Source: Pseudomonadota bacterium (lineage in GTDB: Bacteria; Pseudomonadota; Gammaproteobacteria; JAKAQQ01). From it: 38,355 nucleotides of DNA. Below are positions 21,626-31,584 of the stretch, piece after piece (position 1 is the stretch's first letter; every line of letters starts with the position of its first letter). Below the pieces are notes generated by a model. The model did not search any database, was not told the origin of the DNA, and was given only the letters and a program-made list of their open reading frames with translations. The DNA is taken from NCBI GenBank assembly GCA_027365475.1, contig DAHXNI010000065.1, forward strand, positions 1 through 38,355, given 5' to 3'. The translations under genes and the position numbers were made by a program.

Positions 21626-22408
21626 ATGCCCCAGTTCAGACTCCCTGAAAACTCACGTGTCCAGCTTGGGCGACACTACCCATCACCCGATCCAGGAAAG
21701 CGAATCTGCAAAATATCCATCTACCGTTATGAGCCGGACGCTTCCGAAAAACCACGCTTGGACCGGTATGAGATTGAGTTGGATCACTGTGGTCCCATGG
21801 TTTTGGATGCCCTCATCAAGATCAAGAACGAAATTGATCCAACGCTGGCCTTCCGCCGCTCCTGTCGTGAAGGCGTCTGCGGATCTTGTGCGATGAATAT
21901 TGGCGGAGCTAATACGTTGGCATGTACAAAAGCCTTGTCTGAGTTGGGCACGAAAATTGCCATTTACCCACTGCCACATCTTCCAGTGGTGAAAGACCTG
22001 GTTCCGGATCTGAGCCATTTTTACGCACAGTACGCATCGATTCAACCCTGGCTCAAAACTGAAGATCCCGTGGAAGGAGACCGTGAACGGCTTCAGTCAC
22101 CCGAGGACCGTGCTAGACTCGATGGCCTGTATGAGTGTATTCTTTGCGCGTGCTGCTCAACCGCGTGCCCGAGTTACTGGTGGAACAGTGACCGCTATCT
22201 CGGTCCAGCGATTCTGCTCCAAGCGTACCGGTGGCTCGTGGATAGCAGGGATACGGCAACCGGAGAACGACTCGACCAACTACAAGATCCTTTCCGTCTC
22301 TATCGCTGCCACACCATCCTCAACTGCACGAAGACCTGCCCCAAAGGGCTCAATCCGGCCCAGGCGATAGCTGCGACCAAACGGCTTCTGGTCGAGCGTG
22401 AATCCTGA
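21626..22408 (+). CDS. sdhB: Succinate dehydrogenase iron-sulfur subunit
   Basis: SdhB carries electrons from FAD to the quinone site through three Fe-S clusters. In the 260-residue product the [2Fe-2S] cysteines are in [17 protein letters not shown] with a further Cys in LACTKAL, the [4Fe-4S] cysteines in [15 protein letters not shown], and the [3Fe-4S] set in [22 protein letters not shown] lies 8-9 bases before the ATG at 21626; an in-frame TTG at 21596 overlapping sdhA is less likely. It overlaps sdhE by 11 bases. Confidence 0.98.
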   Translation: MPQFRLPENSRVQLGRHYPSPDPGKRICKISIYRYEPDASEKPRLDRYEIELDHCGPMVLDALIKIKNEIDPTLAFRRSCREGVCGSCAMNIGGANTLACTKALSELGTKIAIYPLPHLPVVKDLVPDLSHFYAQYASIQPWLKTEDPVEGDRERLQSPEDRARLDGLYECILCACCSTACPSYWWNSDRYLGPAILLQAYRWLVDSRDTATGERLDQLQDPFRLYRCHTILNCTKTCPKGLNPAQAIAATKRLLVERES

Positions 22409-22658
22409 TCTCAGTTCTGAACGTGAGTTCCAGCGCCTTCGCTGGCAGTGCCGCCGGGGTACACGTGAGCTTGATCTGGTGCTGATGGGGTACTTGGAAC
22501 GTCGCTACCGCATGGCCTCAAGAGAAGAACAGTGCGCTTTTCGGGCGCTGTTGGATCGGCCAGATCAGGAAATCGAGTGCATGCTTTGGGGTCCATGCGA
22601 CGATTCGGGATCCATCGAAGGGCGCCTCATGCACGCACTTCGCGGACCGTTCGTCTGA
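22398..22658 (+). CDS. sdhE: FAD assembly factor SdhE
   Basis: SdhE promotes covalent attachment of FAD to SdhA. The 86-residue product has the signature [15 protein letters not shown] (RGxxE motif) and the later [18 protein letters not shown], with normal family length. The start is GTG inside the end of sdhB. Its presence as the last gene of the sdh operon matches its job; in enterobacteria it is instead beside ygfZ, which here lies just before sdhC. Confidence 0.92.
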   Translation: MNPDLSSEREFQRLRWQCRRGTRELDLVLMGYLERRYRMASREEQCAFRALLDRPDQEIECMLWGPCDDSGSIEGRLMHALRGPFV

Positions 22659-22682
22659 TTCATTATGCGGGTTAGAGACGAT

Positions 22683-23669
22683 TCAGCTTTTGGCAACCTC
22701 AAGAACAACCTTGCCCCGGACTCCCCCCGCTTCCAGGCGTTTGTGTGCTTCCCCGACCCGATCCAGAGGAAGCACGGAATCGATTACAGGATGAAGTGTT
22801 CCATTAGCCAGCAGGGTTGTGAGATGTTCCATGAGTTGTCGCGAACGGCATAAATAGATGAGGTGAAGGTCAATATTCTTTCGGTATGCAGTACCGAGAA
22901 CCGAATCACTTGCTGCGATACTGAGGATTCGCCCGCCCGGTTTGAGGATCGACAAGCTGTTTGCGATGGTGGTGCCTCCGACCGTATCGAATACTACATC
23001 GAGTGCTTCAGAACCGATCACCGATCGGACGGCACGTGTGACGTCTTCGACGCGATAATCGATTACCGCGTCAGCTCCAAGGTTGGAGACGAGATCGCGG
23101 TTTGCTTTTCTGCAAGTTGCGAGGACACGTGCGCCCGCGGCTTTGGCCATTTGTATGGCAAGCGATCCTACTCCTCCAGCTCCAGCATGAATCAGGATCG
23201 TCTCTCCAAGGTGGAGGCGTCCACGGTCGAAAAGTGCCTGCCAGGCCGTGCAACCCGCCAGAGGAAGGCTAGCGGCTTCGATGAACGAAAGAGAGGAGGG
23301 TTTAGTAACTGCCAAGCTTTCATGGACCAGATGATACTCGGCATAGGTGCCCATTCGGTGTTTGTCGATTGCAGCTGTATAGAACACTTCATCACCTTTT
23401 CCGAAACGAGTGCATCCGGGGCCCACTTCCTCGACGATACCGGAGACATCCGAACCCAGAATCACAGGGAGTTCGATACCTGCCCAGGCACCGTCCCGGC
23501 GGAGTTTGTAGTCAAGCGGATTGACCGATGCGGCCATGACCTTGACAAGTATCATGCCGGGCTCCACACGTGGCTTGCTGTTCAAGCGGTAAACCAGGTT
23601 TTCAGGCCCACCAAAGGCCTCAAGCACGATGGCCTTCATCTGAGGGCTCTGGCGCAATGAAAACGGCAC
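22683..23669 (-). CDS. Zinc-independent MDR oxidoreductase (quinone reductase-like)
   Basis: The 328-residue protein is a medium-chain dehydrogenase/reductase of the NADPH:quinone reductase-like group. It has the N-terminal catalytic domain (VNPLDYKLRRDG, GSDVSGIVEEVG, about 50-90) and the Rossmann motif IHAGAGGVGSLAIQMAKAAGA (about 160-180 in part), then LGADAVIDYR, VFDTVGG and a C-terminal GKVVLEV. The zinc-binding Cys/His set of alcohol dehydrogenases is missing, so it likely reduces quinones or enones with NADPH. The start is GTG with AGGG upstream; a Met at residue 11 (ATG 23639) is an alternative that begins like many homologues. Convergent with sdhE. Confidence 0.88.
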   Translation of the reverse strand: MPFSLRQSPQMKAIVLEAFGGPENLVYRLNSKPRVEPGMILVKVMAASVNPLDYKLRRDGAWAGIELPVILGSDVSGIVEEVGPGCTRFGKGDEVFYTAAIDKHRMGTYAEYHLVHESLAVTKPSSLSFIEAASLPLAGCTAWQALFDRGRLHLGETILIHAGAGGVGSLAIQMAKAAGARVLATCRKANRDLVSNLGADAVIDYRVEDVTRAVRSVIGSEALDVVFDTVGGTTIANSLSILKPGGRILSIAASDSVLGTAYRKNIDLHLIYLCRSRQLMEHLTTLLANGTLHPVIDSVLPLDRVGEAHKRLEAGGVRGKVVLEVAKS

Positions 23670-23746
23670 GTTGAATCCCTATTTTCTGGCGGCGAGAACA
23701 GTATCGATGGTGAAATCAGGCATCATGTCGATCTGTGATTTAGTCG

Positions 23747-24112
23747 TCAGCTTTCGTTGGGTTCGGTGCCCCTGACTACGGGTAGACCTTCCTGTGCCCA
23801 GGCCAGGGTTCCTCCCTGAATGTGGACGACATTGGGAAGCTCATGAATGACCCGTTCACAGGCCGTCATTGCCCTGCGCCCGGAATGGCAGAGCACATAG
23901 ATTGTGTCAGTCGGAGACAGCCCTGCTGCCGTCAGGCGATTCATCACTGTTTCATGGGTAAATTGATCAAGAGGGATCAGGATGGCACCGATTGCATGGA
24001 TAGCCTCGTACTCCTCTGGAGAACGGACATCCAGTAAGATCAGGCGTTCGCCCCGCTGAACACGGCTACGCAGCTCGTGTGCGCGGATGGATGGAATCTG
24101 CGGCTCATTCAT
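23747..24112 (-). CDS. Rhodanese-domain protein
   Basis: This 121-residue single-domain rhodanese has LLDVRSPEEYEAIHAIGAI-LIPL (about 25-48) and the active-site loop VLCHSGRRAMTAC, where Cys carries the persulfide in sulfur transfer. The closing QGGTLAWAQEGLPV is typical. Likely roles are thiosulfate sulfurtransfer or sulfur trafficking; the partner is unknown. I use the ATG at 24112; the frame is open for 122 more codons upstream, but that part is compositionally unlike a protein and covers the divergent promoter region of the dehydratase gene. Confidence 0.88.
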   Translation of the reverse strand: MNEPQIPSIRAHELRSRVQRGERLILLDVRSPEEYEAIHAIGAILIPLDQFTHETVMNRLTAAGLSPTDTIYVLCHSGRRAMTACERVIHELPNVVHIQGGTLAWAQEGLPVVRGTEPNES

Positions 24113-24315
24113 GGCTGTTTTCCGGGAAAACGGATCAGCTACATGATACGACAGGGACGAATGGAATGGGGGATGAATGGGGCGTCGTGCAGGAAGCAGG
24201 GCCAGCCAGCTTTGTCTGCTCGTTTGAATGTATTCGTTCAGGCTGCAGAATTCATCGTTGTCAGGTATGCTCTTGCTGGGTTCGTATTCGATACCCTGTC
24301 CGCACGAGGATTCGA
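24113..24315. other. Divergent region, rhodanese/dehydratase
   Basis: 203 bases between two divergent genes. Both flanking frames happen to stay open through it, giving spurious long extensions. I see no recognisable gene or strong promoter. Confidence 0.35.
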
Positions 24316-25287
24316 ATGGCTGAAATGGCGATTGACTATAGCGATATCCAGTTGGCTCGTTCCCGGATCGCTCGATACTGGAAGCATCCGACGCCTGTTG
24401 TACGCTGGCGCGCGTTCGAGGAGCGTACGGACGTCTCCGGCCTTCGGATCTATGTGAAGTGTGAGAATCTCGGTCCAACAGGATCTTTCAAACTTCGTGG
24501 TGCGCTCAATGCAGTTTTAGCTCTATCCGAGCATGAGGCGAGACACGGTGTGGCCACGCATTCCTCTGGCAACCATGGTGCGGCATTGGCTTACGCAGCA
24601 CGTATCCGGGGGGTTCCGGTCACGATCGTGGTCCCCAAAGGAGCTTCCCGTCGCAAGACTGACCTGATCCGGCAGTGGGGAGGGACGATTGTCGAATGTG
24701 AGCCCACACAGGCTGGTCGGGAAGACGCGTTGGCTCGTGTGGTTCGTGAACAGGGGAGTGTCGCGATCCCGCCCTATGATTGGGCACCCGTCATGGCTGG
24801 GCAGGGTACCGTGACGGACGAGTTTCTGGACGAGATCCCTGCGCTCGACTATCTGCTGATCCCGGTTGGAGGAGGGGGGTTAATCAGCGGGGCAGCGATC
24901 GTCGCCCGGATGCGGCGCCCCTCGATCCAGCTCATCGGCGTGGAACCACAGGGCGCGAATGATACGCTCCGCTCGCTCGAGCGCGGAATGCGTGTCCCGC
25001 ACCCTGCACCCATGACGGTTGCAGATGGTTTGAAAGCGTTCGTTGGAGAACTCACTTTCCCGATTATCCAGAAGATGGTCGATCGAGTTGTGGACGTCAC
25101 AGAAGCGGAAATCACCAAAATGATGTTGCAGTGTCTTGAAGAACTCCGCATGGTTGTTGAGCCCTCTTCTGCGACAGTTTTTGCGGCACTTACGAAAGAA
25201 AGATTGACTCCCGGCAGCCGTGTTGGGCTCATTCTCAGTGGTGGGAATGTTGATCAGACGCTTTGGGAGCGGTTGTTTGCTTCCTAG
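24316..25287 (+). CDS. PLP-dependent serine/threonine dehydratase or serine racemase-like
   Basis: This 323-residue fold type II PLP enzyme matches the short, single-domain threonine dehydratases and serine racemases. Lys59 in GSFKLRGA should bind [16 protein letters not shown] binds substrate, GGGGLISG binds the PLP phosphate, and LSGGN follows near the C-terminus. There is no C-terminal ACT regulatory domain, so it resembles catabolic rather than biosynthetic (IlvA) enzymes. Products would be 2-oxobutanoate or pyruvate with ammonia, or D-serine. The ATG has GAGG 7 bases upstream; a second ATG at 24325 is possible. The 3' end overlaps infA by 4 bases on the other strand. Confidence 0.9.
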   Translation: MAEMAIDYSDIQLARSRIARYWKHPTPVVRWRAFEERTDVSGLRIYVKCENLGPTGSFKLRGALNAVLALSEHEARHGVATHSSGNHGAALAYAARIRGVPVTIVVPKGASRRKTDLIRQWGGTIVECEPTQAGREDALARVVREQGSVAIPPYDWAPVMAGQGTVTDEFLDEIPALDYLLIPVGGGGLISGAAIVARMRRPSIQLIGVEPQGANDTLRSLERGMRVPHPAPMTVADGLKAFVGELTFPIIQKMVDRVVDVTEAEITKMMLQCLEELRMVVEPSSATVFAALTKERLTPGSRVGLILSGGNVDQTLWERLFAS

Positions 25288-25502
25288 CGACCGCGGTAGG
25301 TGATGCGGCCTTTGGTCAAATCATAGGGTGTCAGTTGGACGGTCACCCGATCACCGGTCAGGATCCGGATGTAATTTTTACGCATGCGGCCCGAGATGTG
25401 TGCGAGGACAATATGTCCATTGTCGAGTTTGACACGGAAAGTAGTATTGGGCAGGGTTTCGACGACCACCCCTTCAATCTCGATATTATCCTCTTTGGGC
25501 AT
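25284..25502 (-). CDS. infA: Translation initiation factor IF-1
   Basis: IF-1 binds the ribosomal A site during initiation. The 72-residue product has the standard length and sequence: [42 protein letters not shown] and the closing [13 protein letters not shown]. It has a weak ribosome binding site. It follows aat on the same strand after 107 bases, the same neighbourhood as in many proteobacteria. Confidence 0.97.
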   Translation of the reverse strand: MPKEDNIEIEGVVVETLPNTTFRVKLDNGHIVLAHISGRMRKNYIRILTGDRVTVQLTPYDLTKGRITYRGR

Positions 25503-25537
25503 GGATGATGCGGCTTTGCAGATGCGGAAGGTTCGCT

Positions 25538-25566
25538 ATTGTGCATCATAGGCCGGGTTTGTTCAA
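25538..25566 (-). promoter_or_regulatory. Candidate infA promoter
   Basis: On the minus strand TTGAAC (25566-25561) is followed after 17 bases by CACAAT (25543-25538), four of six matches to the -10 consensus. The leader to the infA ATG would be about 30 bases. Confidence 0.33.
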
Positions 25567-25609
25567 CCGAAGCCTGTGACCCAAGGTTGATGCGCACTAA
25601 ATTGCCAGT

Positions 25610-26365
25610 TTACCTGCTTTTGGGTTCGGGCCAGGTCAATATCGGCTGATTCCAAAATTGCACACGGTCCAATGTGATTCCCTGGGCAAGAAACGCAAGA
25701 TAACGATCGCGTGTGATTCCCTGTGCCCCCAGCGCACAAACGTGAGCCGATTCAACTTGGCAGTCAACCATGCTGAATCCTGCTCTGAACAGGCTGGACA
25801 GAAGTGCCCAAAGCAGGATTTTGGAGCCATCCTGGATGATGGTGAACATCGATTCCGCAAAAAACACGCCCCCGATTGCAAGGCCGATGATACCTGCGTA
25901 ACTGTTTGAATTGCATTGTAGTTCAATAGAATGCGCATAGCCTAAATCATTAAGGTCAAGGTAGGATTGCACCATTGCTTCGGTGATCCAGGTGCCCGGA
26001 GACCCTTTGCGCTCAGGTCCACATTGCATGAGGATGTTTTTGAAATCCCGATCAATTGTGAGTGTGAATTGTCCATGGCACTGAAGAATAGTGCGTGCCA
26101 ACCGTTTCGGAAGGTGTAGCCAGCCAGGCAGCCAGACAAAACGCGGATCCGGGCTCCACCAGAGAATCGGGTCCGAGGTTTCATACCATGGGAAGATACC
26201 GCTCCGATAGGCCAACAATACTCGATCCGGGCGGAGGTCGCCTCCTATCGCGAGAAGTCCAGGGGGATCTGCCAGCGCTTGGCTGGCAGGTGGAAAATGA
26301 ATATCAGGATCGTCCGGATTGAGGATCGGTATGAATGTGTTTGATGATTCCCGAGAGACGGCCAT
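25610..26365 (-). CDS. aat: Leucyl/phenylalanyl-tRNA-protein transferase
   Basis: Aat adds Leu or Phe to proteins with N-terminal Lys or Arg, marking them for ClpS/ClpAP degradation. The product (251 residues from this start) has GLLAIGGDLRPDRVLLAYRS, GIFPWYETSDPILWWSPDPR, the GTWITEAMVQSYLDLNDLGY segment, GGVFFAESMF and VDCQVESAHVCALGAQGI, all in family order. The start is unsure: an in-frame ATG at 26419 would overlap trxB by 38 bases, and neither has a clear Shine-Dalgarno. It lies directly downstream of trxB on the same strand. Confidence 0.94.
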   Translation of the reverse strand: MAVSRESSNTFIPILNPDDPDIHFPPASQALADPPGLLAIGGDLRPDRVLLAYRSGIFPWYETSDPILWWSPDPRFVWLPGWLHLPKRLARTILQCHGQFTLTIDRDFKNILMQCGPERKGSPGTWITEAMVQSYLDLNDLGYAHSIELQCNSNSYAGIIGLAIGGVFFAESMFTIIQDGSKILLWALLSSLFRAGFSMVDCQVESAHVCALGAQGITRDRYLAFLAQGITLDRVQFWNQPILTWPEPKSR

Positions 26366-26381
26366 CGGGTCAGGATCGCGC

Positions 26382-27413
<1,032 letters not shown>

Positions 27414-27449
27414 TCAGGTCATTCAGCAATAGAATTTTAGCACGTATAC

Positions 27450-27477
27450 CTGCTGGTTGGAGCATCTGAACCAGCAG
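27450..27477. repeat. Inverted repeat in ald leader region
   Basis: A perfect 9-base inverted repeat, CTGCTGGTT and AACCAGCAG, with a 10-base loop. It ends a few bases before the GAGGGG Shine-Dalgarno of ald and lies in the trxB-ald divergent region, so it could be an operator for either gene or an mRNA hairpin near the ald ribosome binding site. There is no T run. Confidence 0.5.
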
Positions 27478-27495
27478 TTCTGAGGGGTTTCACCT

Positions 27496-28557
27496 ATGCG
27501 CATTGGTATTCCACGGGAACTCAAACCGAAAGAAGGCCGGGTTGGGTTGATTCCGGCTGCCGCTGCAGAACTGGTTCGGCGAGGACATGAAGTTTGGGTC
27601 GAAAAGCAGGCTGGTTCTCAAAGCGGTTATGCCGATCAGCTGTTTGAAGCGGTGGGTTGCCGGATTGCCGCATCGCATGAAGAGGTTTTTGATAAGGGCG
27701 ACCTCATTATCAAGGTAAAGGAACCCATACGAGAGGATCTCGCCTGTTTGAAAGCACACCACTTGCTTTTCTGTTACCTCCACCTTGCACCCATGCCTGA
27801 GCTGACAGACGCATTGGTCAAGATTGGGCTTACGGCTGTAGCGTTTGAAACGGTCGAGGAAAATTCCCATCGCCTTCCACTGCTCGCTCCCATGAGTGAC
27901 ATTGCCGGGAGGTTGTCCATACAGATTGGAACTCACCTTCTGCATCAGCCACAGGGGGGCAAGGGTATCCTCCTGGGTGGGGTCACGGCTGCCCGCCGTG
28001 GACGTGTCACGGTTGTTGGTGCTGGAGTAGCAGGAGGTAGCGCGGTTGAAGTCGCGGCAGCGCTGGGTGCGCAGGTCACTGTGTTTGATCTGGACCTTGA
28101 CAAGCTTGAACGGATGAGACTCATGGGGCCCAATGTGACTGCACTCTATGCGCACGCAGATGATGTTGCACGTAGCGTTGGTCAGGCTGATCTCGTGATT
28201 GGTGCAGTATTGGTCACGGGCGAGAGGGCACCGCATGTTATCTCAAAGGATATGGTTCGAAGCATGCAGCCCGGTAGCGTCATCGTAGATATTTCGGTTG
28301 ACCAAGGGGGGTGTGTGGAATCGACTATTCCGACGACCTACGAGCAGCCCACCTATGTTTGGGAAGGCGTGACGCACTTCACAGTCACCAACATGCCAGG
28401 AGCAGTCCCGCGTACGAGTTCGCAAGCGCTTTCTGCTGCTATCATGCCCTATGCCCTCCGCTTGGCGGATGGCAGCTGGCGACAATCCGATGCACTCAAG
28501 AAGGGCATCAACGTCGAAGGCGGGCGGATTGTCCATCCAGCGCTGATGAAGCACTGA
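27496..28557 (+). CDS. ald: Alanine dehydrogenase
   Basis: Ald interconverts alanine and pyruvate plus ammonia with NAD. The 353-residue product begins MRIGIPRELKPKEGRVGLIP, with the substrate-binding KVKEP near residue 75, LHLAP near 96, the Rossmann VTVVGAGVAGGSAVEVAAALG near 170 (shown in part), DISVDQGGCVEST and THFTVTNMPGAVPRTSS. It ends about 15-20 residues earlier than typical 370-residue enzymes, just after INVEGGRIVHPALMKH. GAGGGG lies at good spacing before the ATG. The downstream ftsK ribosome binding site overlaps its stop codon region. Confidence 0.94.
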   Translation: MRIGIPRELKPKEGRVGLIPAAAAELVRRGHEVWVEKQAGSQSGYADQLFEAVGCRIAASHEEVFDKGDLIIKVKEPIREDLACLKAHHLLFCYLHLAPMPELTDALVKIGLTAVAFETVEENSHRLPLLAPMSDIAGRLSIQIGTHLLHQPQGGKGILLGGVTAARRGRVTVVGAGVAGGSAVEVAAALGAQVTVFDLDLDKLERMRLMGPNVTALYAHADDVARSVGQADLVIGAVLVTGERAPHVISKDMVRSMQPGSVIVDISVDQGGCVESTIPTTYEQPTYVWEGVTHFTVTNMPGAVPRTSSQALSAAIMPYALRLADGSWRQSDALKKGINVEGGRIVHPALMKH

Positions 28558-28570
28558 GGAGGATTTTTCA

Positions 28571-30871
28571 ATCGGCCGCACGCGTCACCGTTCAACTCAG
28601 GGCTATCGTGCATTTCTGAACGCCGAGTTTGTTCATGGTCTGCGCGAAAGTGTGCTCTGGTTGTGTTTGTCGATTGCTATCATCCTGTTGCTCGCGTTGG
28701 TGAGTTATCACTCGACTGATCCGAGCTTCACTTTTACAGGACAAGCTGCTTACTATCACAACTGGATGGGCCCTCTGGGCGCATGGCTGGCCGACTGGTT
28801 TCTCCTGATCTGGGGCTGGTCCGCATTATTGGTGCCCGTTCTGATTGTCGGATTGGGTTTTCTCGTGCGCAAGCCACCCATTCTTCGCTCCAAGAAGGAG
28901 CTATGGTTGCGCAGTGCGGGCGGAATCGTGACTGTGCTCGCGTTGAGCGGATTTTTGGCGAACCTTTTTACCGGCAAATTCCTGAGCCTGCCTGCTGGCA
29001 CGGGTGGGGTTGTGGGATTCGAAATTGCCACGCTGATGCGCGCGCTGCTTGACCCTCTGGGGACCGGCTTGCTCCTCTTGGCTCTGATCTTGGCTGGCGT
29101 ATCGCTTGCGACATCGTGGTCCTGGTTGAGTTTTCTCACGTGGGTGGGATCTTCGTTCCTCCGGCTGGCTCATAAAGTTTGGAGTTTGTTTCTCAAAAGC
29201 CGTGAAAAAACTCCAGTCATTTCAACCCGTATGATCCCTCGGGACCTTGAGGTTGGAGCAGAACTGATCCCGAGAATCCCGGTCAAAATCGAACCTATCG
29301 CAGAACGGCTGGAGTCTGGGGTGAGGCTCGATTCAGAACGGCAGCAAACTCTTTTTGAAACTGGAAGCGGGGTTGGTTTGCCGCCCCTTGCGCTACTGGA
29401 TGCAGCCCCAGAATCTGTCGGGCGTTATTCTGATTCATCGCTTGATGCCATGTCCCGTATTGTTGAACTCAAACTTAAGGATTTCGGTATTGCTGCGCAG
29501 GTAGTCATGGTCACGCCTGGCCCGGTCGTGACCCGTTTTGAACTACAGCCAGCGCCGGGAATTAAGGTCAGCCAAATTACCAGCTTGGTCAAGGATCTCG
29601 CACGTGCCCTGTCAGTTGTCAGTGTGCGAGTAGTCGAAAACATTCCAGGAAAATCGGTAGTGGGTCTCGAAGTGCCTAATGAACGGAGGGAGCTTGTGAC
29701 TTTGGGAGAAATCCTCCGCTCCAGGGTCTATGAATCCATGACTTCGCCACTGACCCTGGCACTGGGCAAAGACATCAGTGGGCAACCAGTCATTATGGAT
29801 CTTGAGCGTATGCCGCATCTTCTCATTGCTGGTACGACCGGTTCTGGAAAATCCGTGGCATTGAACGCGATGATTTTGAGTCTGCTTTATAAGTCGACAC
29901 CAGATCGAACCCGTTTGATCTTGGTTGACCCCAAGATGCTCGAGCTTTCCGTGTATCAGGATATTCCCCATCTGCTCACACCTGTGGTAACGGATGCCCG
30001 GGAAACCGCTGCAATTCTTCGTTGGGCGATTGCCGAAATGGAACGCCGCTATCAGTTACTTGCTCAATATGGAGCTCGTAGCCTTGCCGGATACAACCGG
30101 AAAATTGAAGAAGCCAGTGCCAAAGGGCAAATTCTGATGCCCTCACAGCGGTCAGAACGGATTCAAGACGAATCCATGGTGGAGGAGGCTCCTCAATCAC
30201 TTCCCTACATCGTGATGGTGGTGGACGAGCTTGCAGACCTCATGCTGGTTTTGGGAAAGAAGGTGGACGAGCTTTTCGCGCGCCTCGCTCAAAAAGCGCG
30301 AGCCTCCGGAATTCACCTGATTCTTGCAACCCAACGTCCATCTGCTGATGTCATTACCGGGCTCATCAAGGCCAATATCCCGGCACGCATCGCATTCCAG
30401 ATTGCATCAAAAACCGATTCAAGGATCATTCTGGATCAAAACGGTGCCGAGGCACTGCTCGGTAACGGTGACATGCTGTTTCTGCCACCTGGTCAGACTG
30501 TTCCCCAGCGAGTACACGGTGCTTTTGTCTCTGATAACGAGGTGCATCGCATCGTTCGTCATCTTCGGAAAGAAGGTACACCCCAATATCTTGAGGCTAT
30601 ACTGGAGCAAGGGGATGAAGATCCGGTTTTGGGTTCGATTCTAGGCAGTGCTCCGGATGAAGACCGTGATCGTGATGATCTTTATGATGGAGCAGTACAA
30701 CTGGTGCTTGAAACCAAACGAGCATCAGTTTCGATGGTTCAAAGGCGTTTCCGGATTGGTTATAACCGTGCTGCGCGACTTGTCGAACGTATGGAGCGCG
30801 AAGGTCTTGTCGGTCCGCTCCAGTCGAATGGCTTCAGGCAAGTGCTGATCCAGGGTTCACATCATGAATAA
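28571..30871 (+). CDS. ftsK: DNA translocase FtsK, probable ATC start
   Basis: FtsK pumps DNA at the septum and coordinates chromosome dimer resolution with division. The product has four N-terminal membrane helices, a short linker (about 200 residues from the N-terminus onward), the alpha/beta motor with Walker A AGTTGSGKSVAL, Walker B IVMVVDELADLM, KTDSRIILDQNGAEALLGNG, and a C-terminal gamma winged helix (SVSMVQRRFRIGYNRAARL) that reads KOPS sites. The first canonical start is GTG 28652 (739 residues), but that would remove the conserved region before helix 1. The frame upstream reads on to an ATC at 28571, 8 bases after a perfect GAGGAGG, with no ATG/GTG/TTG between; starting there gives 766 residues. 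Relative to E. coli FtsK the linker is short, as in many other bacteria. Confidence 0.93.
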   Translation: MGRTRHRSTQGYRAFLNAEFVHGLRESVLWLCLSIAIILLLALVSYHSTDPSFTFTGQAAYYHNWMGPLGAWLADWFLLIWGWSALLVPVLIVGLGFLVRKPPILRSKKELWLRSAGGIVTVLALSGFLANLFTGKFLSLPAGTGGVVGFEIATLMRALLDPLGTGLLLLALILAGVSLATSWSWLSFLTWVGSSFLRLAHKVWSLFLKSREKTPVISTRMIPRDLEVGAELIPRIPVKIEPIAERLESGVRLDSERQQTLFETGSGVGLPPLALLDAAPESVGRYSDSSLDAMSRIVELKLKDFGIAAQVVMVTPGPVVTRFELQPAPGIKVSQITSLVKDLARALSVVSVRVVENIPGKSVVGLEVPNERRELVTLGEILRSRVYESMTSPLTLALGKDISGQPVIMDLERMPHLLIAGTTGSGKSVALNAMILSLLYKSTPDRTRLILVDPKMLELSVYQDIPHLLTPVVTDARETAAILRWAIAEMERRYQLLAQYGARSLAGYNRKIEEASAKGQILMPSQRSERIQDESMVEEAPQSLPYIVMVVDELADLMLVLGKKVDELFARLAQKARASGIHLILATQRPSADVITGLIKANIPARIAFQIASKTDSRIILDQNGAEALLGNGDMLFLPPGQTVPQRVHGAFVSDNEVHRIVRHLRKEGTPQYLEAILEQGDEDPVLGSILGSAPDEDRDRDDLYDGAVQLVLETKRASVSMVQRRFRIGYNRAARLVERMEREGLVGPLQSNGFRQVLIQGSHHE

Positions 30872-31556
30872 ACTCATGTCGTTTTCGAGACATATGGTGA
30901 GAGCCTTTTGTTGTGTTGCTGCATTGGGCTTCTGTGGGTCACCTTATGCGTTGGCCGCAAAACGAATCATGCCGGCTTCGCGTACTCTAACTGGAACCCT
31001 CACGATCCCTATACTCACCCGCGACCTTCGCCGGATCAGAACATTTAAAGCCAGGTTCATGGAAAGCGTTAGCAACCCTGCGCTTAAATCCCATGATCAC
31101 CATAAAGGGTGGGTCTGGATTGAGCGGCCCAACCGCTTCCGCTGGCTTTATGAAACCCCTAATCGCGAAATTATAACGGCTGATGGTCGGGCGCTTTGGA
31201 TCTATGACGTGACTCTCGAACAGGTCACGGTACGGCCCATGGCTCCAAGCTTAGGCGCTACTCCAGCGATGCTTCTTGCGGGTTCGCGCCCCCTGATACG
31301 GCTTTTCAGGATTGAAATTGAACCATCACGTCAAGGTCTGCAACGGGCTCGCCTTGAACCCATCACACCACATAGTGAATTCCGCAAAATCGAAATCGAA
31401 CTCCGGGGGCGTATCCCAATCGCCATGACGCTCTGGGATCGTCTTGGTGAGAAAACCGAGATTCGTTTTTCAGAAATACACGTCAATCGTCCCATCAATC
31501 CCAGGCGGTTTCGGTTTGTGCCTCCCCGGGGAGTGGCTGTCATCGGTCACCCCTGA
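30864..31556 (+). CDS. lolA: Outer-membrane lipoprotein carrier LolA
   Basis: LolA ferries lipoproteins across the periplasm from LolCDE to LolB. The 230-residue product has an N-terminal signal peptide (hydrophobic about 12-30, ending near ALAAK), then FKARFMESVSN, KGWVWIERPNRFRWLYETP (the family's G-x4-RP-xRF-R-W-x-Y), ADGRALWIYD and VTVRPM, with a C-terminal INPRRFRFVPPRGVAVI. It overlaps ftsK by 8 bases and precedes rarA, the conserved ftsK-lolA-rarA order. Confidence 0.94.
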   Translation: MNKLMSFSRHMVRAFCCVAALGFCGSPYALAAKRIMPASRTLTGTLTIPILTRDLRRIRTFKARFMESVSNPALKSHDHHKGWVWIERPNRFRWLYETPNREIITADGRALWIYDVTLEQVTVRPMAPSLGATPAMLLAGSRPLIRLFRIEIEPSRQGLQRARLEPITPHSEFRKIEIELRGRIPIAMTLWDRLGEKTEIRFSEIHVNRPINPRRFRFVPPRGVAVIGHP

Positions 31557-31584
31557 TGCAAGCCCGAATTTTACGGAATCATTC

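Noticed and set aside
22863-23660. 265-codon plus-strand frame
   Set aside because: It lies antisense to the quinone-oxidoreductase-like gene, whose motifs are unambiguous; the translated sequence is cysteine- and histidine-rich without recognisable motifs.
24113-24478. N-terminal extension of the rhodanese to 243 residues
   Set aside because: The extra part overlaps the start of the dehydratase gene antisense and is low-complexity; the rhodanese domain begins just after the ATG at 24112.
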